A stretch of DNA of 64,000 nucleotides from Streptomyces sp. TLI_105 (GTDB taxonomy: Bacteria; Actinomycetota; Actinomycetes; Streptomycetales; Streptomycetaceae). Below are positions 52,371 to 60,654 of this stretch, piece after piece (the first letter of the stretch is position 1; every line of letters starts with the position of its first letter). The stretch lies in assembly GCF_900105415.1 (NCBI RefSeq), contig NZ_FNSM01000001.1, forward strand, positions 3,758,501-3,822,500. Direction: 5' to 3'. The notes beneath the pieces were generated by a model, which was given only the letters and a program-made list of their open reading frames with translations, did not search any database and was not told the origin of the DNA. Made by a program: the position numbers and the translations under genes.

Positions 52371-52943
52371 CTAGCGGAAGAAGGCGATGCCGTCGTCCGG
52401 CATGTCGGGCAGGTTGCGGGCCATCTCCGCGACCTCCTCCGGCGTCACGACCTTCTTCAGGTGCGCCGACATGTAGGGGCGGAGCGGGACCTCGGGGGTC
52501 GCCTTCTCGCCGACCCACATCAGGTCGCTCTTCACGTAGCCGTAGAGCCGCTTGCCGCCGCTGTACGCACCGGAGGCCGCGGTCCGGGCGACGGCGTCCG
52601 TCGCCAGGTCGATCTGCGGCTTCTGGTCGGCGAGCTCGCCGTACCAGATCTCGACGATGCCCTGGTCACGGACCATGACGACCTCGACCTTGCGGTCCTT
52701 GTCGATCCGCCAGTAGCCGCTCTCGCTCTCCAGCGGACGGACCTTGTTGCCGTCGTTGTCCAGGACCCACGAGTGGGAGCGGTACTCGATGAAGTCCCGG
52801 CCGTCGTGGCTGAAGGTCACGGACTGGCCGAAGTTGCACTTCTCGGCACCGGGGAAGTCGGAGACGCCCGCGCCCTCCCACGTACCGAGCAGGAACGCGA
52901 GGGGGACGAGGTCCGGGTTGAGGTCGGACGGGATCTCGATCAT
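52371..52943 (-). CDS. Nitrobindin (FABP-like, heme-binding)
   Basis: A 190-aa beta-barrel protein of the THAP4/nitrobindin group. The GTWEGAG motif (about 20-26) closes the barrel, and a C-terminal basic/hydrophobic helix follows. Such proteins bind ferric heme and isomerise peroxynitrite to nitrate. A heme-ligating His near the C-terminal third is typical; here HLKKVV (about 166-171) is the candidate. It lies upstream of nur in the same direction. Confidence 0.88.
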   Translation of the reverse strand: MIEIPSDLNPDLVPLAFLLGTWEGAGVSDFPGAEKCNFGQSVTFSHDGRDFIEYRSHSWVLDNDGNKVRPLESESGYWRIDKDRKVEVVMVRDQGIVEIWYGELADQKPQIDLATDAVARTAASGAYSGGKRLYGYVKSDLMWVGEKATPEVPLRPYMSAHLKKVVTPEEVAEMARNLPDMPDDGIAFFR

Positions 52944-52971
52944 GAGTAGCTCTGGCGTTCTCTAGAAGTGG

Positions 52972-53070
52972 TTACCGCTGGCCCTGGTACAGCTTCTTCA
53001 CGGTCAGACCGGCGAAGGCGATGACGCCCACGGCGACCAGGACCAGGAGGGTTTCGAAGAAAGCGATCAT
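52972..53070 (-). CDS. 32-aa single-helix membrane peptide
   Basis: The peptide has one hydrophobic helix (residues 4-23, MIAFFETLLVLVAVGV start) and a basic KKLYQGQR end. The ATG at 53070 has GAGGAG six bases away, as good as any in the region, and it is followed 28 bp later by nitrobindin. A terminator separates it from the gene upstream (53169). Function unknown; it may modulate a membrane complex. Confidence 0.6.
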   Translation of the reverse strand: MIAFFETLLVLVAVGVIAFAGLTVKKLYQGQR

Positions 53071-53107
53071 GGGGTGCTCCTCGACTGAGCGGTGAAGGCG
53101 GAACGGG

Positions 53108-53138
53108 CCGGACCCCAGCTTAGTGGGCTGGGGTCCGG
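53108..53138 (-). terminator. Terminator of the membrane-paralogue operon
   Basis: CCGGACCCCAGC pairs perfectly over 12 bp with GCTGGGGTCCGG around TTAGTGG, 31 bp after the stop of the gene at 53169. Confidence 0.85.
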
Positions 53139-53168
53139 GCCACTCGGTGAGGTGGGTCTCGCGGACGA

Positions 53169-54053
53169 TCAGCCGAGGAGCTGCGCCTGGAGGGTGACCG
53201 TCTGCCGGAACGGCACCGTCAGCGCCCCGCCCTTCCGGGTCTGGGTGACCACCGCGAGGGTGTCCCCGGCCTGGATGTAGGCCCAGCGGGTCTGCTCGGG
53301 GCCGTACGGCGCCTTCTCCTTGTAGGAGTAGACGGAGAGGTCCGGCACGTCGACGTCCTGGGTGGACATGTCGATCTCCGCATCCTCGACCCCGAGCGGC
53401 AGTCGGCTCCCGCGGAAGACCTCGCGCGTGACCTCGTCCTTGAGGCCCTCCGCATACGCCACCGACGAGAACCGCAGCAGGTGGATCCGGGTGGTCGTGC
53501 CGTCGGGCGTGGTCCAGCCGCGGGCGGCCACGTGCCGGAGCGCCGAGTCGGCCAGGTACGCCTTCACCGTGCCCCGGTCCTTCTCCGCGAGCAGCGCGAG
53601 GTACGAGTCGACGCCGGTCCAGTCGCCCTTCAGCTTCGGGTCGACCGTGGCGCCCGCCGGCGCGGGCAGCAGGAGCTTCCGCAGGTCGGCGTGGTGGATC
53701 TCCCCCTCGTTGCCATCGGTGAACGGCCGGAGGGCCCCCTCGGGCAGCGCCGGAAGGGCGAGCTTCGGGTACTCCCAACGGCCGTCGGACTCGGTCGCGA
53801 GCCCCGGCACGTCGGTGCGGTCCATGGCGGTGATCCCCATGGCCGTACCGGCTCCGACACCACCGCAGACGAGCACGGCGGCGGTCCAGCGGGCGATGGC
53901 CCGGAGCAGGGGCTTGCGGGACTTCCCGGGCTTCGCCGGCGCGGCCTCGGCCTCGGCCTGCGGCTCGGGGACGGGCTCGGCCCGCGGCTCGGAGGCGGGC
54001 TCGGCCACCGCCTGCGCGGGGACGGACGTCTCGGTCTGCGTCTGCTCGGTCAT
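53169..54053 (-). CDS. Membrane-anchored protein, third of three paralogues
   Basis: A 294-aa protein with a Glu/Pro-rich cytosolic N-terminus (1-50), one membrane helix (about 51-72) and an extracytoplasmic domain. DLRKLLLPAPAGATVD (about 123-138) matches the DLRKLL-x-PAGA segment of the 54865 gene and, less closely, the LSKLLLPLPEG segment of the middle gene, so the three are related. Not recognised as an enzyme. Its ATG overlaps the previous stop by 4 bp. Confidence 0.72.
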   Translation of the reverse strand: MTEQTQTETSVPAQAVAEPASEPRAEPVPEPQAEAEAAPAKPGKSRKPLLRAIARWTAAVLVCGGVGAGTAMGITAMDRTDVPGLATESDGRWEYPKLALPALPEGALRPFTDGNEGEIHHADLRKLLLPAPAGATVDPKLKGDWTGVDSYLALLAEKDRGTVKAYLADSALRHVAARGWTTPDGTTTRIHLLRFSSVAYAEGLKDEVTREVFRGSRLPLGVEDAEIDMSTQDVDVPDLSVYSYKEKAPYGPEQTRWAYIQAGDTLAVVTQTRKGGALTVPFRQTVTLQAQLLG

Positions 54054-54868
54054 ACGTACTCCCCCGGGGATGCGATGTGGTCGAGCTGCTGCGTGAGCAG
54101 CTCGGCCACGGCCGCCTTGTCGAACGGCTTGGCGCCCGCCGCCTTGACGGTGACGAGGACGTCGGAGTCGTACGCGAGGCAGATCATCTCGTCCAGCGCC
54201 TCGGCCCGCTCCTCCTTGTCCAGCGAGTCGTCCACGGGCGCCATGTAGCAGACGGCGTTCCGGTGGTCCTTCACCTTGGGTCCCTTCGGGAACTCCAGAA
54301 CGTCCATGACCTCCTTGCGGAGCCGATAGCTGTCCTTGATCCGCTTCTTGTCCTTCATCCGCGCGACCTCGAAGGAGACGACGAGGTCGCTGTTCGGGTC
54401 GGCGAAGGAACGGACCCCGATGCCTTCGATGCCGAGCTTGTCGACGTCCTTCTCGAACGCGCGGCGCTTCTTCCCGGACAACCCCTCGCCCGCCTGCTTC
54501 ATCAGCGCGGTGGCCTCCGCGGCGCCGAGCTCGCCGTCGTTCCCGTACAGCTCCTCGTCGGGGCCGAACTCGTACCCCTCCGGCAGCGGCAGCAGGAGCT
54601 TGCTCAGCGGTGTGTCGGCCTTGCCGCGCGCCAGGGCGGCGGCCGGGTCCTCGTTCTTCCCCGCCTCCTCCTCGGCGCTCCACAGCTGTGTCGGCGCGGT
54701 GCGGTCGGCGGAGGAGACGGTGACGGCGGTGTACATGACGCCGGCGCCGATCAGGCCGAGGACGAGCACGGAGGGCAGGACGACGCCGAGCAGGATCCGC
54801 CGGGCACCCCGCTTCTTGAGCTCCTGATCCACTACGGGCTCGGTCACGTCGTTCCGGTCCTCACTCAC
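54050..54868 (-). CDS. Membrane-anchored protein, second of three paralogues
   Basis: A 272-aa protein with a short cytosolic start (1-20), one membrane helix (about 24-46) and an outer domain with the LSKLLLPLPEGYEFG segment (about 88-102) and two cysteines near 210 and 230. Both ends overlap neighbours by 4 bp, so the three genes are one translation unit. Function unknown; the common layout suggests a shared surface complex or duplicated sensors. Confidence 0.72.
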   Translation of the reverse strand: MSEDRNDVTEPVVDQELKKRGARRILLGVVLPSVLVLGLIGAGVMYTAVTVSSADRTAPTQLWSAEEEAGKNEDPAAALARGKADTPLSKLLLPLPEGYEFGPDEELYGNDGELGAAEATALMKQAGEGLSGKKRRAFEKDVDKLGIEGIGVRSFADPNSDLVVSFEVARMKDKKRIKDSYRLRKEVMDVLEFPKGPKVKDHRNAVCYMAPVDDSLDKEERAEALDEMICLAYDSDVLVTVKAAGAKPFDKAAVAELLTQQLDHIASPGEYV

Positions 54869-55680
54869 AGGCGCCCCAGCTGTCGCTCGGCCAGGGAACG
54901 GATGTCCTTCTCGGAGATCTTCTCCGTGTCGTACATGAAGATCTCCACCGCGATGTCACCGCGGTGGAAGTAGGCCCGGGTCTCGTAGAGGTCCAGGTAG
55001 CCGGCCTCCCGCTGCACGGGGAAGACGTAGTAGCGGCCGTCGGCCGAGCCCTTGAGGGCCGTGCCCTCGTTCCGGGCGAACTTCTCCTCCGGCATGTAGG
55101 ACTGCTGGTCCTCGATGTACTCCTGCGCGCCGCGGACGTCCCCGGACCGGTACTGGACGAGCCGGACCTCCGTCCGCTTGTGCTCGCCCGACGCCCAGGA
55201 CGTCACGGCGATCCGCCGGACGCCCAGGCCCAGCTGGTAGTCGAGGGCTCTGCCGGGCTCTTTGAAGTCCGAGGCGAACGTGCTCACCGACATCCAGCCG
55301 TCACGGTCGGCGAACTCGTCCGCCTTCGCGCCGGCCGGCTTGGCCACCAGCAGCTTCCGCAGGTCGCCCTGCGCCTTCGCCTGCCGGTCCTCCTTCGCCG
55401 ACAGCGGCGCCGGTTCCTGGCCCTTGGGCAGCGGCTTCGCCGGGTACGCGAGGCCGGGCTGGTTCAGCGGAGGGAGCGCGGTCGGTTCGCGGTCGGCCTG
55501 GATGCCGTAGCCGACGGCGGTGCCGCCGACGAGGCCGATGACGGCGGCGACTGCGATGAGACCGACGGTACGGAGGACCCGGCGGCGCGGCGCCCGGACC
55601 GGAGGCGCGGTTTCCGTGACCGGATCCGGCTCAGGTGGTGATGTTGTATCCGCATTTTGGATACTTTCTTCGATACTCAA
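54865..55680 (-). CDS. Membrane-anchored protein, first of three paralogues
   Basis: A 271-aa protein with a cytosolic N-terminus (1-32), one membrane helix (about 36-58) and an outer domain containing DLRKLLVAKPAGAKAD (about 100-115). The frame is open far upstream, but coding character begins near here. I chose the TTG at 55680 because GGGGGGACTC precedes it; the GTG at 55692 is the alternative. An inverted repeat GTATCC-N7-GGATAC in the first codons (55646-55664) is odd. Divergent from the DsrE gene. Confidence 0.65.
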   Translation of the reverse strand: MSIEESIQNADTTSPPEPDPVTETAPPVRAPRRRVLRTVGLIAVAAVIGLVGGTAVGYGIQADREPTALPPLNQPGLAYPAKPLPKGQEPAPLSAKEDRQAKAQGDLRKLLVAKPAGAKADEFADRDGWMSVSTFASDFKEPGRALDYQLGLGVRRIAVTSWASGEHKRTEVRLVQYRSGDVRGAQEYIEDQQSYMPEEKFARNEGTALKGSADGRYYVFPVQREAGYLDLYETRAYFHRGDIAVEIFMYDTEKISEKDIRSLAERQLGRL

Positions 55681-55783
55681 GAGTCCCCCCACGAGACCTG
55701 AAGCGCGGATTCCGTCACCCGCGCACACAGCTGACACGCGAGGGGCGCATGAGGTTGCAGTGCCGCGCATTACAGTTCGGCAT

Positions 55784-56146
55784 ATGGCGAAGAAGCTCGT
55801 GATCAAGGTGACCGCAGGGGCCGACGCCCCCGAACGCTGCTCCCAGGCCTTCACGGTGGCCGCCGTCGCCGTCGCCAGCGGAGTCGAGGTCTCGCTCTGG
55901 CTGACCGGCGAGTCCTCCTGGTTCGCCCTCCCGGGCCGCGCGGCGGAGTTCGAGCTCCCGCACGCGGCGCCGCTGCCGGACCTGATCGACTCGATCCTGG
56001 CGGCCGGCCGCATCACGCTCTGCACGCAGTGCGCGGCCCGCCGCGAGATCACGGAGAAGGACGTCCTGGACGGCGTCCGCATCGCCGGCGCCCAGGTCTT
56101 CGTCCAGGAAGCACTGGCCGACGAGACCCAGGCCCTCGTCTACTGA
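55784..56146 (+). CDS. DsrE-family protein
   Basis: A 120-aa DsrE/DsrF-like protein with the LCTQCAARREIT segment (about 79-90), whose first Cys is in the position used by sulfur-relay members. Function unproven here. Its product has the DsrE fold signature VIKVTAGADAPERCSQAF at the N-terminus. The start ATG has no strong ribosome site, so the transcript may have a very short leader. Divergent from the paralogue operon. Confidence 0.8.
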   Translation: MAKKLVIKVTAGADAPERCSQAFTVAAVAVASGVEVSLWLTGESSWFALPGRAAEFELPHAAPLPDLIDSILAAGRITLCTQCAARREITEKDVLDGVRIAGAQVFVQEALADETQALVY

Positions 56147-56243
56147 TTTCGACGCGCCTCTCGCACCGCTCGGCCCCGGGGGCCTCACGGGCTTCGAGAC
56201 GCTGCGCCGGACTCCGCCCGGCGACGTCGGCGTGCCCGGCTGC

Positions 56244-56507
56244 TCACGGCTCCCGGCGCTTCTTGCCGTCGAGTTCGTCCCACCACTCGTCCGACTTCGG
56301 GTCGCCCGAGGGATCGTCCCACCAGCGGTCGTCCGGGCCCCGGCGGTTCGCGACCATCGCGGCGACCGGGGGGATGACCATGGCGACGACACACATGCCG
56401 ATCGCGACCGGCATGGAGAACAGGCGCACGACGGCCCAGGCACCCACGAAAAGCACCAGGCAGACGCCCATCATCCAGAAGTAGACGCGTCGACGTCGTG
56501 CGATCAC
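56244..56507 (-). CDS. DUF3099 membrane protein
   Basis: An 87-aa protein with a basic start (MIARRRR), two membrane helices (about 8-27 and 32-51) and an acidic, Trp-rich tail (DDRWWDDP, DEWWDEL). It matches the actinobacterial DUF3099 family, with no known function. Confidence 0.8.
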   Translation of the reverse strand: MIARRRRVYFWMMGVCLVLFVGAWAVVRLFSMPVAIGMCVVAMVIPPVAAMVANRRGPDDRWWDDPSGDPKSDEWWDELDGKKRREP

Positions 56508-56541
56508 ACCTTCAGCGTACGACCGGAACAGAACAGACCGA

Positions 56542-56596
56542 AGGGCCGTGCCTCAGGTCCTGGAATGGCGTCCAACCCCCCAGGAGGCACGGCCCT
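56542..56596. terminator. Long-loop terminator after DUF1416
   Basis: AGGGCCGTGCCTC pairs perfectly over 13 bp with GAGGCACGGCCCT across a 29-base loop, between the DUF1416 stop and the DUF3099 start on the minus strand. Confidence 0.7.
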
Positions 56597-56634
56597 CCGG
56601 CCGTTCGGGTGCGGTGTGTCACCGCGCTCGCGGA

Positions 56635-56925
56635 TCAGACCGCGATGGCCACGTCCGTCAGGCTGCCGGCCTCGGTGACGACGACCTTGCGGTCGGCCTG
56701 GGCACCGGGGACCAGGGCGCGGAGGGTCCACTCGCCGGTCGCCGCGTAGAAGCGGAACTGACCGGTGGCCGAGGTCGGGACCTCGGCGGTGAACTCGCCG
56801 GAGCCGTCGAGGAGGCGCACGTAACCGGTGACGGGCTCGCCGTCCTTGGTCACCTGGCCCTGGATGGCCGTCTCACCGGGCTTGAGCGTGCTGACGTCGG
56901 GGCCGCCGACCTGAGCTCCACACAT
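56635..56925 (-). CDS. DUF1416 protein
   Basis: A 96-aa actinobacterial DUF1416 protein starting MCGAQVGGP, with a carboxypeptidase-regulatory-like beta sandwich (VTKDGEPVTGYVRLLD). It regularly follows a thiosulfate sulfurtransferase gene, as here 43 bp downstream of it, so a sulfur-carrier or structural role in sulfur metabolism is inferred. Function unproven. Confidence 0.87.
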   Translation of the reverse strand: MCGAQVGGPDVSTLKPGETAIQGQVTKDGEPVTGYVRLLDGSGEFTAEVPTSATGQFRFYAATGEWTLRALVPGAQADRKVVVTEAGSLTDVAIAV

Positions 56926-56968
56926 GTTCTCTGTCCTGTCCTAGAGGTTTCGGGGTCGCGCGACCGGG

Positions 56969-57808
56969 TTACTTGTTGGCGCCGAGCTCGATCGGCACGC
57001 CGACGAGGGAGCCGTACTCGGTCCAGGAGCCGTCGTAGTTCTTGACGTTCGGGACCTCGAGCAGCTCGTGCAGGACGAACCAGGTGAGCGCGGAGCGCTC
57101 GCCGATGCGGCAGTAGGCGATGGTGTCCTTCGCCAGGTCGACCTGCTCGGCCTCGTAGAGGGCCTTGAGCTCGTCGTCCGACTTGAAGGTGCCGTCGTCG
57201 TTGGCGTTCTTCGACCACGGGATGTTGCGGGCGCTGGGCACGTGGCCGGGGCGCTGCGACTGCTCCTGCGGGAGGTGCGCCGGGGCGAGCAGCTTGCCGG
57301 AGAACTCGTCGGGCGAGCGGACGTCGACCAGGTTCTGGGCGCCGATCGCGGCCACGACGTCGTCGCGGAAGGCGCGGATCGAGGCGTCCTGGGCCTTGGC
57401 CTTGTACTCGGTGGCCGGGCGGGCCGGGACCTCAGCGACGAGGTCGCGGGAGTCGAGCTCCCACTTCTTGCGGCCGCCGTCGAGGAGCTTGACGTCCTGG
57501 TGGCCGTAGAGCTTGAAGTACCAGTAGGCGTAGGAGGCGAACCAGTTGTTGTTGCCGCCGTAGAGGACGACCGTGGTGTCGTTCGCGATGCCCTTGGCCG
57601 AGAGGAGCTTCTCGAAGCCCTCCTGGTCGATGAAGTCGCGGCGGACCGGGTCCTGCAGGTCCTTCGTCCAGTCGATGCGGATGGCGTTGCGGATGTGGTT
57701 CTTCTCGTAGGCCGAGGTGTCCTCGTCGACCTCGACAACGGCTACCTGCGGGTTGTCGAGGTTGGCCTCGACCCAGTCCGCGTCGACCAGGACGTCGCTG
57801 CGAGCCAT
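56969..57808 (-). CDS. sseA: Thiosulfate sulfurtransferase (rhodanese)
   Basis: A 279-aa two-domain rhodanese. The inactive N-terminal domain is followed by the catalytic domain with Cys233 in the CRIGER loop. It transfers sulfane sulfur from thiosulfate to cyanide or other thiols; actinobacterial forms (also called CysA-type) support sulfur assimilation. The ATG at 57808 has GAGGAGAA. A short leader peptide lies upstream at 57976-58056, and DUF1416 follows in the same unit. Confidence 0.93.
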   Translation of the reverse strand: MARSDVLVDADWVEANLDNPQVAVVEVDEDTSAYEKNHIRNAIRIDWTKDLQDPVRRDFIDQEGFEKLLSAKGIANDTTVVLYGGNNNWFASYAYWYFKLYGHQDVKLLDGGRKKWELDSRDLVAEVPARPATEYKAKAQDASIRAFRDDVVAAIGAQNLVDVRSPDEFSGKLLAPAHLPQEQSQRPGHVPSARNIPWSKNANDDGTFKSDDELKALYEAEQVDLAKDTIAYCRIGERSALTWFVLHELLEVPNVKNYDGSWTEYGSLVGVPIELGANK

Positions 57809-57975
57809 GCTGTTCTCCTCCGGGGCAGTGTGCGGGGGTGTGCTGCGGTGGTGCGGGTGTGTGGTGCGGTACGCGTCGTCGCGTGCGTACGGACAGCGGA
57901 CGTGCGTACGGCTCTGCACAGGGCGGCCCCGACGTCAGTCAACGGGCCTGAGGGATACGGGAGTTGGCGTCCCGC

Positions 57976-58056
57976 TCAGACTGAGCGACAGAGCATGGCG
58001 GCGACGCGGCACAGGTCTACTGCCCGCCGCTTCGTGAGATCCGCCTGTCGCTTCAT
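57976..58056 (-). CDS. 26-aa leader peptide upstream of sseA
   Basis: The ATG at 58056 opens a peptide beginning MKRQADLTKRRAVDLCRV and ending after a second cysteine (residues 16 and 23). It matches the conserved putative leader peptide seen before sulfur-metabolism genes in many Streptomyces. Cysteine codons in such leaders couple translation to expression of the downstream gene. The 167-bp gap to sseA would hold the controlled RNA. No strong ribosome site is visible (GAGGG close to the ATG). Confidence 0.7.
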   Translation of the reverse strand: MKRQADLTKRRAVDLCRVAAMLCRSV

Positions 58057-58251
58057 GCCCTCGATCGTAGGGACGGACAGGCGGCCGTGTCACCGGTGTG
58101 TCGTATTTTGAGACGCGATCGTCCGAGATGCGAGACGTGATCACCGTGGGAGTCGGCTCCGGACGCCTCCGCGCCGAGGTGTCCGCTTCGCCTTCTGCGG
58201 ATCGGACGGACCCGTCTCAGCATGTGACCAAGGGGGCCGTCCGGGCTCCCG

Positions 58252-58938
58252 TCAGCCCGCCAGGGCGACGTCCTTGCCGGACACGGTGACCGCCAGGCCG
58301 TCCGGGCGCGGCTCGACCTTCTCCACCTTCATGCCGGCGATCAGGCCGATCGGGCGCTCGAAGTCGGTGCGCGCGCGGACCAGGTCCTCGAGGCCCGGGA
58401 TGCCGGCGCCCGGCACCTCGTCGGCGCGGACCCGGATGGTGTCGCCGTTCACGACGGTCACCGTGGACAGGACCGAACGGGTCAGGGTGCGGCCCAGGAC
58501 CTTCACGCTGCCGGTGACCTTCACCTTGCCGTTCTCGCCGTAGGCGACGGTGGCCTCGCGGTCGGAGGCGGCGGTGAGGTCCGCGTACGAGATGAGGGCC
58601 GTGCCGCTCGCCGAGCCCGCCTTCGCGCCCGCCCAGTCGCCGGTCACGGTCACGTCCCGCAGGGACACGGTGAGCTCGCCGACCCGGATGTCCTTGTCGC
58701 CCGCCTTCGCCCGCACGCCGGTCGCCCGCACGTCGACCTCGTCGAACCGCTTGTCCGCGACCTGGGTGAGGAACGGGAAGCCCTTGATGTCGACCTCGAT
58801 CGAGTCGCTGGTCGAGGCCGAGAGCTTCACCCGGCTCGACGCCTCCGACTCGGCGTACGCCACGGCCAGCCGGTCGATCCCGACGAGGATCCCGCCCAGC
58901 ACGACGGCCACGATCAACAGAATCCGCAGTGCTCGCAT
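58252..58938 (-). CDS. DUF2993 (LmeA-like) exported lipid-binding-type protein
   Basis: A 228-aa DUF2993 protein with one N-terminal membrane helix or signal (about 5-24) and a tubular lipid-binding-type fold with repeated DVRATGVRAK and LSVRD-like strands. Mycobacterial LmeA of this family helps elongate lipomannan. The Streptomyces role is unknown. Full length; the ATG at 58938 is used. Confidence 0.82.
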   Translation of the reverse strand: MRALRILLIVAVVLGGILVGIDRLAVAYAESEASSRVKLSASTSDSIEVDIKGFPFLTQVADKRFDEVDVRATGVRAKAGDKDIRVGELTVSLRDVTVTGDWAGAKAGSASGTALISYADLTAASDREATVAYGENGKVKVTGSVKVLGRTLTRSVLSTVTVVNGDTIRVRADEVPGAGIPGLEDLVRARTDFERPIGLIAGMKVEKVEPRPDGLAVTVSGKDVALAG

Positions 58939-58976
58939 GGGTTGCGCGTCCCCCCGTAGTGGTTCCCGTAAAAGTT

Positions 58977-59016
58977 CCGGCCCCCCGACACGAAGATCGA
59001 CGTGTCGGAGGGCCGG
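58977..59016. terminator. Terminator
   Basis: CCGGCCC-C-CCGACACG pairs with CGTGTCGG-A-GGGCCGG with a single central mismatch, 31 bp after the stop of the 59047 gene. Confidence 0.85.
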
Positions 59017-59046
59017 TTGGTTCCCGTGCCCAGGACGGGCCGCAGG

Positions 59047-60288
59047 TCAGACCAGGGCGCGGCCCAGCAGGTAGACGGCGGGCGCGGCGGCGGTGAGCGG
59101 CAGCGCGACGCCCGCGGTCATGTGGACGAACCGCGACGGGTAGTCGTAGCTGGCCGCCCGCAGGCCGACCAGCGCGCAGACCCCGGCGCCGAGGCCGAGC
59201 AGCGCCCCGGAGGTGCCCAGGTCGGTGAGGCCGCCGGCCGCGATCCCGGCGCCCGCCGAGGCGAGCAGGGCGGCGACCAGGGAGACCGGTCCGGGCAGCG
59301 GCAGCGCCCGGGCGAGGACGGCGGCGGCGACGGCGGTCCCGCCGACGACCACGGCGTCCGGGGCGGCGCCGAGGTGCCCGGTGGCGACGACGGTCAGGGC
59401 GGCGGAGGCGATGGTGGCCATCAGGCCGTACATGCGCTCGTCGGGATCGGCGTGGCTGCGCAGCTGGAGGACGAGGCAGAGCAGCACCCAGACGCCGAGG
59501 GTGCCCAGGATCGCGGCGGCCGCGTGCTCCCGGCCGGTGGCGAGCAGGGCGGCGTCGGCGACGAGGCCGCCGAGGAAGGCGAGGGCGATGCCCTGCCGGG
59601 CGGGCCACATGCCGTTGAGCCGGAACCAGCCGGCGGCGGTGAGGCCCTGGAGCAGGACGAGCGGGACGAGGAGCCCGTACGAGCCGAGGGAGGCGCCGCC
59701 CGCGAGCAGCAGGCCGAGGACGGCGGTGAGGGCGGCGGGCTGCATGCCGGGCTCGATCACGGGCGAGCGGCCCTCGGCGCGGGCGCGCTGGGCGTCGGTG
59801 ATGCGGGTGTTCCCGGAGGTGGTGGGCGAGGAGTAGGCGGGCCCCGCGTCGGCCACGGGGGCGGCCGGGGGTGCGGGCTCAGGCCCGGACTCGGGGTAGG
59901 CCGCGGGCGCGGGTTCGGCGAAGGCCGTCGGCGCGGGCGCGGGCTCCGCGTAGTACGCGGCGGGGTCCCCCTGCGACGGGTACTGCTCGTACGGCTGCTG
60001 CTGGTACGGCTGCTGTCCGTACGGCTCCGGCGTCCCGTGGCCCGCGGGGGCCTGGTGCTGCGGCGGCGGCGCGGCCTGCGGCTGGAGCCGGGTCTCGGCG
60101 GCCTGGGCCTGTGCCTGGCCCTGGGCCCGGGCGGCCTGGATCTGGTCGTACGAGACGGCCGGCTGGTACGTGGTGTCCCAGGTCTGGCCCTCCCACGTCT
60201 GCGTGACGTCGGCGGGGGTCTGCCCGTTCGCGTCGGCGTTCGCGTACGGGTCGTACTGCTGACCGCCGTAGTACTGGTCGTTGCTCAT
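59047..60288 (-). CDS. Polytopic membrane protein with Gln/Pro/Tyr-rich N-terminus
   Basis: A 413-aa protein. Residues 1-175 are low complexity with many Gln, Pro and Tyr (YGQQPYQQQPYEQ) and should be disordered in the cytosol. The rest has about eight hydrophobic helices (about 190-410). Family not recognised. The ATG at 60288 lies 15 bases after AGGAGGG, a little far; a GTG at 60303 would overlap the MoaD-like stop. Co-directional with the MoaD-like gene 11 bp upstream. Confidence 0.65.
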   Translation of the reverse strand: MSNDQYYGGQQYDPYANADANGQTPADVTQTWEGQTWDTTYQPAVSYDQIQAARAQGQAQAQAAETRLQPQAAPPPQHQAPAGHGTPEPYGQQPYQQQPYEQYPSQGDPAAYYAEPAPAPTAFAEPAPAAYPESGPEPAPPAAPVADAGPAYSSPTTSGNTRITDAQRARAEGRSPVIEPGMQPAALTAVLGLLLAGGASLGSYGLLVPLVLLQGLTAAGWFRLNGMWPARQGIALAFLGGLVADAALLATGREHAAAAILGTLGVWVLLCLVLQLRSHADPDERMYGLMATIASAALTVVATGHLGAAPDAVVVGGTAVAAAVLARALPLPGPVSLVAALLASAGAGIAAGGLTDLGTSGALLGLGAGVCALVGLRAASYDYPSRFVHMTAGVALPLTAAAPAVYLLGRALV

Positions 60289-60299
60289 TGCTCTGGGGT

Positions 60300-60554
60300 T
60301 CACCCTCCTGCGAACGGGGGGAGCACCTCGACCGTGCCGCCCTCGGCAAGCCGTACCGTCTCATGGCTCCGGGTCCCGACGGGGTCGCCGTCGACCAGGA
60401 ACGAGCACCGCTTGAGGACCTGGACGAGCTCGCCCGGGTGCTGTGCGCGGACCGCGTCGAGTGCCTCGGCCAGGGTCTCGGCGGTGTACGGCTCCTCGGC
60501 GACACCGGCGGCGGCCTTGGCCGCGGCCCAGTAGCGGATGGTTCCCGCTGCCAT
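60300..60554 (-). CDS. MoaD/ThiS-family ubiquitin-like protein
   Basis: An 84-aa beta-grasp protein that starts GTIRYWAAAKAAAG and ends PPFAGG, the C-terminal Gly-Gly on which such proteins carry sulfur as a thiocarboxylate. It could act in molybdopterin synthesis or another sulfur-transfer path. No MoaE or activating enzyme adjoins. The ATG at 60554 has AAGGGAG at good spacing. Confidence 0.82.
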   Translation of the reverse strand: MAAGTIRYWAAAKAAAGVAEEPYTAETLAEALDAVRAQHPGELVQVLKRCSFLVDGDPVGTRSHETVRLAEGGTVEVLPPFAGG

Positions 60555-60654
60555 AGCGGCGCTCCCTTCGTTCGTGTGCGCGCCGCCCCCCATCATGAGC
60601 CATGCGCGCGCGGGCCGGTCCTCCCTGCGGCCACGCGCGTGGGCCGGCCCGTGG

